DNA of 64,000 bases from DATAOG01 sp963782885 (GTDB lineage Bacteria; Pseudomonadota; Alphaproteobacteria; Geminicoccales; Geminicoccaceae), in NCBI GenBank assembly GCA_963782885.1, contig CAWALL010000002.1:372001-436000 (forward strand), given 5' to 3'. Below, piece after piece: positions 58,853 through 64,000 of the stretch. Within the stretch, counting starts at the first letter, position 1; every line of letters begins with the position of its first letter. The position numbers and the translations under genes were made by a program. The notes beneath the pieces are model-generated. The model was given only the letters and a program-made list of their open reading frames with translations. It had not been told where the DNA came from and made no database searches.

Positions 58853-60223
58853 TCAACTCTCGAAGCGGGCCCGAGCGACCCAAAGCTCTTCGGAGTCAGC
58901 CATGGCGCCGGCAATTTCGTATGCGAACTCCGCCGTGTCCTTGGCCCCTGCATCAATCCTTGCTCGAAATACTGTTTCAAGCATCGAAAGATAGGTGTCG
59001 AAGATCGGCACGGTTGGATCGTCGGCGAAGTGCCTCAGAAACACGTTCAGGTGCTCGACGTTCCGGAGTGTCTCGTGAGTTGCCGCCGGCCAGCGTGAGG
59101 TGTCTACTCCAGCTGCGCTGAGAACGTGATTGACGTCCTCCCAACGAGGGTCCTCGAGAATCACGGGTTCCGCGTTCAAGCTGGCCAGTCGCGCGTCGTG
59201 ACGATATTCGACCTCCCTCGAGGAGAGCACGATGCTGAGACCCTTGATTCCGTGGGAGCAATGGACCAATGACAGCAGCGCCGATAGTCGCCCTGTCTGG
59301 CGGTCCATTAGTTCGGAGAGCGCGTCCAGTTGATCGATCAGTAGGGCAACCGGTTGTTTGGCGGCCAAAGCCTGCAGACAGTCCATGACCGATGCGGGTG
59401 CCCCCAGATCACGAAAGTGGCGATCTAGTCTATCAAGGGAATCGATACCAGCCGGCAGCTGGTCGGATTTGATTGCCAACAAGGCCCAACCGCTGTCCGC
59501 TAGTTCGGTGCCTAATCTGGCTAGTAGCGTCGATTTTCCTCCTCCTGGAGGGCCCACGAGGATCGCGATGGGACTCTCCGGATTTGAGACCGTTTTGCGC
59601 AGCATCTCGATTTCCGGCCGTTGGATCCATTGCCCCGCGCTCAACTGTGGCCAACCGAGCAGAGCCATCGATGCTCGGCCAAACGCTGCGTCGACTACTG
59701 ATCTGTCGAGTTCGATCGGTGAAGGAGGCTGCAATGCTTGCTGCGGAAAGAGCGTTTCCTCAATGTGCTTCACTGATCGATAGGTCTGCTCTAACCGCCG
59801 GAAGCCGATCAGATCCTGCAACCCCGGTTCGGCAACGAGATGCTCTTCAAGAAACCGGATGAATCCGGCTGCCGGCTCACGGACACCCGCGATCGGTCGC
59901 CCGAACTGTTGAGCAAAAGCTGTGGCCAGCCGTTCAGCGTTAGGTTCACCGGTCGGCGCGAGCAGGAGCTTCAGCTCGTGAACACCGTGTTTGCGGATGA
60001 AATGCTCGTCGAAGAAGGACGCAGCAAGTTCGGGGCAATGCCTTTTGAAATCGCGATGCGCCCGGGCAACAGCCCTTGTGAATGCCTTCTTTTTTCTTCG
60101 GTCACCTCGGATCAATTCGACCTTTTCGCCGATCGTCTGCTCAACGGTGACGCTCACGAGCGCCGACAAGACCATGCCGCCGACCGACTTGAACAGGAAG
60201 GGCGTAAACAACTCAGTGAGCAC
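58853..60223 (-). pseudogene. STAND NTPase, N-terminal effector plus NTPase segment ending in TGA
   Basis: 456 residues from ATG 60223. Residues 10-27 are hydrophobic (VGGMVLSALVSVTV), possibly a membrane helix. An N-terminal domain (30-160) of unknown effector type follows. The P-loop GPPGGGKST is at 224-232, Walker B VALLIDQLDAL at about 292, and sensor LSIVLSSREVEYR further on. The TGA at 58853-58855 follows ARARFES. The frame downstream is coding in the same phase, so a CGA-to-TGA change (Arg) is the simplest explanation. Full gene: about 1,476 codons over 58853-60223, 56401-58852 and 53865-54477. Confidence 0.85.
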
Positions 60224-60289
60224 TAAGGAGATCCATGCTACCTGCGGAAACCAGGATGGCGGGTCCCGTCGGTCGGCGGTGTTGCGCGA

Positions 60290-60600
60290 GCCGAGCGGCT
60301 TTGCCGTTGCGGGATTAGCTTACAGGTTTTGCCTGAGGCTCGCGACGGTCTCGCGCGCAAACCGGCCGAGCAGCCTGTTCTCGGCGAATTGCCAGGGCTG
60401 GGTGCTCTCATCTGGTGCGACGAGGACGGCGACGCGTACGCTACGTCTGCAGGCCCCTGCCGCTCACCTGCCTGGCACCGACATCGTGGAAGCGATCCTG
60501 GACGGGCGGCAGCCGAAGGGGCTGAGGCTGGCTGAGCTGTTGGGGAACGGGCCTCTTGTATGGAGCGCCCAGCGGGAGGCCTGGGGCTTCAGCAATTGAC
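60290..60600 (+). pseudogene. Remnant of a second recombinase-associated HTH gene
   Basis: From about 60440 the plus strand reads HLPGTDIVEAILDGRQPKGL then RLAELLGNGPLVWSAQREAW, matching CLAPDIVETILDGRQPKGLR and RLAEMLGDGPLVWEEQRARW of the gene at 53254-53709. Upstream, similarity fades into frameshifted sequence. The two copies are direct repeats that bracket the STAND gene. The recombinase and DUF2924 genes that should precede it are absent. Confidence 0.7.
60495..60521 (+). repeat. 27-bp repeat unit 3
   Basis: Same orientation as units 1 and 2, one mismatch from unit 1 (TCGAC to TGGAC). With unit 1 it defines a 6.9-kb interval holding the STAND gene and IS1634 copy 2. Confidence 0.6.
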
Positions 60601-60768
60601 ACGGGCCTGCTCAGAGAGGTTCGGTCTCGGGGCCGCACACTTGGTTCTAAAGCTGAAACAGACCGCCGGGCAGCGGGAGTCTCAACCTGCCTGTCCGGTT
60701 TATGCACGGGAGCAGCCGTGTTGGCGGGTGACGTGGGACGGCAGGGTTTAGCCGAAATCCAGCCGTGA

Positions 60769-63440
60769 TCAGCCGATTTCGTCGAGCAGCGCCTTGGCGT
60801 CCTTCAGGTCGGCGGTATCGAACCCCTCGGTGAATCAGCTGTAGACCGGCGCGAGCAGGTCGCGGGCTTCGGTACGCTTGCCTTGGTCGCGCCATAGCCG
60901 AGCAAGACTGGTCGCGGCGCGCAGCTCGAGCGATTTCGCTTGCTGGCTGCGCGCGGTGTCGATCGCCCGCTGGAACCACGCCGCCGCTTCGCCATCCTCG
61001 CCGGTCTCCGCCAGGACCATCCCTCTCAGGCGTTGCAGCTCCGCTTGATAGTGGCTCTCGCCGGTCGTCGCATCGGTTTCCGCCGCCCGATCGAACGCGG
61101 CGAGCGCATCGCCTAGTTGACCCGCCCGAAGGTGGGCTTCGGCCAGAAAGCCGAGCCACTGAGTACCGAGCACGCGGGCACCGAGGCTATTCCAGGCGGC
61201 CAAGCCCGCTTGAAGGTGGGCGAGCCCCTCCACCTCCTGGCCGAGGCCGACCAGAGCAAAGCCCTCGCACATGGTGGCATCCGCGAGGTACAGCGGCAGG
61301 CGATGCTCGCTCGCGAGATCGATGGTCGCCCCGGCGTGTGCTCGCGCCGCCGCGAACTCGCGTCGCCAGTTGCGCAGAACCGCAGTCCAGCTCAGGGCAA
61401 TGGCGAGGCTTTGTGCGTGGGAGAGCCTTTGACTGAGGGCGAGCCCGGCTTCCATCGTCTCCAGGGCGCGATCGGGAAAACCAAGAAACCAGAGGGCCCA
61501 TGCCGAATATAGCCGGCACACGACGCCGGCGCGTTCCGTGTAGAGCAGAAGGTGAGCTGGATTCTCCCAGGCCGCGACCGCATCGTCGATCGCGATGCCC
61601 TCGTCCAGCGCGGCCGCCGCGTCGGAGAAACGACCGAGGAAGAACAGCGTTGTACCTCGAGCGCGCCGGGCCAGGGCACGACGCAACTCGCCTTGCTCGT
61701 CCGCAAGCACGACCAGCCTCTCGGCGAGGTCGCGGGCACGCTGGAGGTCGCTTCGCAAAAGAAAGCAGTTCCACAGTCCGCGCAGTACCGGAAACAGCTC
61801 GGCCGATCGACCCAGCTGGTCGCATAGTGCCCAAGCCCGGCTGTAGGTCCGTTCAACTTCATTATCTGCCTCGCTGCTGGTGGCAATCAGCGGACCGCCG
61901 ATCGCCAACCGGAGCGCCAGCTCCTCTTCGAGGTGCTCCGGCGCGTCGGGCAGAGTGCCGACAAGCTCGAGCCCTTTGCTCAGATGCGCGATGGCTTCGA
62001 CGTTGGCTGAGCGGCCAGCCGCCAGCTCGCCCGCGCTGCGCCAGTAAGGAATGGCCCGTTCCGCCAGGCCCGCGTCAGTGAGATGTTGGGCCAACACTTC
62101 CGGCGCGCCCTCGACGACGTCCGGCGATCGCTCGAGCGCGTGGGCGATGCGGGCATGCAGCTCCTGACGCTTCGACTTCAGCAGCGATTGGTTAGGCAGC
62201 GTCCTGGACCAGGGCGTGCTTGAAGCTGTAAGTCGCTTCGGGCGGCGTGCCGCGGCGGAAGACCAGCTCTGAGGCGACGAGCTGGTTGAGGGCGGCATCG
62301 AGGTCCGCTCCCGAGCGGTCAGCGACCGCGGTGACAAGCTCATGCGAGAACTCCCGGCCGATCGCGGCGCCAATCTGCGCCACCTCCTTGACGGCCGCCA
62401 AGCGATCAAGACGCGCTATCAACGAGTCGTGCAAAGTTGCCGGAATTGCGAGCTGCGGCAGCGGCCCGGACAGCTCCCAGCGATCGCCGGCGTCCGCGAG
62501 CAGGCCGGATTCCAGCACGGTCTTGGTCAGCTCCTCGACGAACAAGGGGATGCCGTCGGTACGCGCCACGATCTCATCGACGACCTCCGCCGGCAGCGGC
62601 TTCTCGCCCGTAACCCGCGCGACCAGATCCGCCCCCTGGCGCCGGCCGAGGCGGCTCATGGGCAACGTGGTGACGTGCGCCTGGCTGGTCCAAGGAGGCT
62701 CAAACTCCGGTCGGAAGGTGACCAGCACCAGAACCGGCAACTCCCGGATGCGCTCGATCACGAGGCCCAGAAACTCAAGCGTGGACGGGTCGATCCAGTG
62801 CGCGTCCTCGAAGACCATGAGCACGGCGCGCTGCCCGGCGAGGCCCGCCACCTGACCGAGCAGCGCCTCGAAGGTCCTGAGCTTTTGCGCCTCCGGCGTC
62901 AGGTTCACCGGCGGGTAGCGCCCGCCCGCAGGAACGGAGAGCAGCGCCGCGATCAGCGGCGCCACCGCGGTGACGCCTTCGGTCGCCTGCGCGAGCACCG
63001 CCTCGAACTTGTCGAGTCGGGTGTCTGCGGTGTCTTCGGGCTGGAAGTCGGCGGCGCGTTCCATCTGGTCGATCACAGGTAGAGCGCGCTGTTGGTGTGG
63101 TAGGACGAGCAGTGGTAGCGCAGCCGGGTGTGCGGTTCGTCTGCCAGGCGCTCGATCAGGCTGCGGGTCAGACGCGACTTGCCGATTCCCGGCTCGCCGG
63201 AGATCAGGGCGATCTGGCCTTCGCCCAATTCGGCGCGGCGGTACAGCGTCTCCAGCAGGCCGATCTCGTGCTCGCGGCCGACAAAGGGGGTCAGGCGGTA
63301 GCCGTGGAGCCCCTGGAAACGCGTCTCCGTCGGAATCGCGTCCTCGACCGAAAAGCTCTGCAGCGGCAGCCATGCGTCATCGATAGCGACCGGTCCGAGA
63401 TCGGTAACGGCAAAGAGCCCGGGTCTGACCCGCGCCGCGC
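60769..63440 (-). pseudogene. Cyclase-type AAA ATPase/TPR protein, 5' truncated with three lesions
   Basis: The frame opens near GLFAVTDLGPVAI, the end of a class III cyclase domain whose catalytic part is missing. The ATPase follows: LTPFVGREHEIGLLETLYRR and GEPGIGKSRLTRSL. A lost base near 63079 then shifts frame. The next part carries VLMVFEDAHWIDPSTLEFLG and AIPATLHDSLIARLDRLAAV. An extra base near 62192 shifts back, leading to YQSLLKSKRQELHARIAHAL and TPR repeats. TGA at 60835-60837 stands where family members have Trp (VYGWFTEGFD), and FTEGFDTADLKDAKALLDEI ends at 60769. A chromosomal gene in ruins. Confidence 0.8.
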
Positions 63441-63562
63441 GCGGCTGGTTCTGTGGGTTCCCAACCGGGGCGGATCGAGCGATCACAGCTTGCGCCCACC
63501 ATTCACGCACACGCCGGGACCGGCGATCGCCTTGCGGCTCTGTCCGGGCCGTTCGTTCGCCA

Positions 63563-64000
63563 TCACCCGCCGGCCATGGCCGACGCGATCTTGCGAAGGC
63601 CCTCGCGCACTGCAGCTTGGGCGCGGGCGGCGAGCATGTAGGGGAGAGCGCAGATGGAGTTCGGATCGAACTCGGGATGATCCCGGCGCAGGGCGCGGGC
63701 CACCTGCGCGCTCGCCTCGGCCCGGCCGAGCTGCGCTAGGCTCATCGCGAGGAAGATCTTGGTGAGCGCCGCGTCCGGGGAATGGCGCGCGGCGGCGACC
63801 GCATCCTCGAAGTCGCCGACCAGATAGGCGACCCGGAGCTGGTTGTAGAAATACAGCGGCGGCGCGCCGGGGTTCAGCCGAAACGCTCGCTGCATCATGG
63901 CGCGCGCGTCTTCGGGCCGCCCGAGGGTCCCGACGACATACTTGGCGAGCAGCGCCAGGGTGTCGCCGTGGTTGGCCGCCACGCGCGCGGCTTCCTGATA
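63563..64000 (-). CDS. TPR-repeat protein, C-terminal part (5' end beyond window)
   Basis: 146 codons open to the window edge (YQEAARVAANHGDTLALLAK). TPR-like helical pairs follow: VVGTLGRPEDARAMMQRAFR, LNPGAPPLYFYNQLRVAYLV and AALTKIFLAMSLAQLGRAEA, ending ASAMAGG at TGA 63563-63565. Such C-termini belong to cyclase- or winged-helix-linked TPR proteins of soil bacteria. It lies head to tail with the truncated cyclase-ATPase, so a deletion may have joined them. Confidence 0.72.
   Translation of the reverse strand, partial: YQEAARVAANHGDTLALLAKYVVGTLGRPEDARAMMQRAFRLNPGAPPLYFYNQLRVAYLVGDFEDAVAAARHSPDAALTKIFLAMSLAQLGRAEASAQVARALRRDHPEFDPNSICALPYMLAARAQAAVREGLRKIASAMAGG

Noticed and set aside
7592..60855. 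TGA recoded as a sense codon in this organism
   Set aside because: Many clean gene ends and ATGA overlaps use TGA as stop; three isolated cases fit nonsense mutations better.
1..64000. CRISPR arrays, tRNA or rRNA genes
   Set aside because: No regularly spaced repeats and no tRNA-like cloverleaf recognised anywhere in the window; an attachment site in a tRNA could not be identified.

Overview
High-GC bacterial DNA, most likely from an alphaproteobacterium. The DUF2163/DUF2460 tail genes, the DUF6456 and DUF6378 phage genes, the small ORF-DUF2924-recombinase cassette and DUF3489 are all typical of that class; the genus cannot be read from the window. Nearly all of it is one large, heavily invaded prophage plus accessory DNA. 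Its left end lies outside the window. The right 10 kb is an island of broken genes.

Layout. (1) 27.8 kb down to 1, minus strand: a lambda-like siphovirus packaging, head and tail operon. In transcription order it holds small terminase, large terminase, gpW, portal, protease with nested scaffold, gpD, gpE, head-tail adaptor, DUF6441, tail terminator, tail tube, G/GT tail chaperone with a -1 frameshift site, tape measure, DUF2460, DUF2163 and a tail-tip protein cut by the window edge. (2) Several junctions of this operon carry non-phage DNA: LLM oxidoreductase/M19 dipeptidase/DUF5943 (17.9-20.5 kb); a beta-helix protein with redoxin and LysE fragments and an IS5 element (12.4-14.7 kb); a glutamate-receptor-like K+ channel and a lipoamide-dehydrogenase-like flavoprotein plus an IS1634 element (3.6-8.7 kb). 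(3) 28-35.4 kb: a small gene split by an IS1595 element, DUF3489, alpha/beta hydrolase, membrane proteins, a ParB-methyltransferase and two paralogous one- or two-helix membrane proteins. (4) 36-39.2 kb: DUF1326, VOC, DHFR-like and 5'-3' exonuclease genes. (5) 39.2-44.8 kb, minus strand: phage replication region with DUF6456, DUF6378, a gene packed with TTTGGACA-type iterons, a toprim/DUF927 primase-helicase and an AlpA-like HTH.

(6) 44.9-47.6 kb, minus strand: a translationally coupled pair, a 262-residue protein beginning Met-Gly and a 620-residue QueC-like protein with a winged-helix tail. This resembles the QatB/QatC half of the Qat anti-phage system without QatA or QatD, and is the best candidate for an undescribed system here. 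(7) 47.95-53.7 kb, plus strand: XRE repressor, secreted nuclease, two HNH (McrA-like) restriction genes, then DUF2924, a large serine recombinase and a small partner. (8) 53.8-60.2 kb: a STAND NTPase of about 1,476 codons, dead through an in-frame TGA and a second IS1634 copy. It is bracketed by diverged direct repeats of the recombinase partner gene. (9) 60.8-64 kb: a cyclase-type ATPase pseudogene with three lesions, and the 3' end of a TPR gene.

The recurring theme is decay. Three genes carry in-frame TGA codons, and at least six show single-base frameshifts, several in short homopolymers. Either the region is degenerating or the assembly has residual indel errors; the TGA substitutions and the insertion sequences with clean target duplications argue for real decay at least in part. 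All assignments come from reading the sequence and recalled family knowledge; no database search was run.
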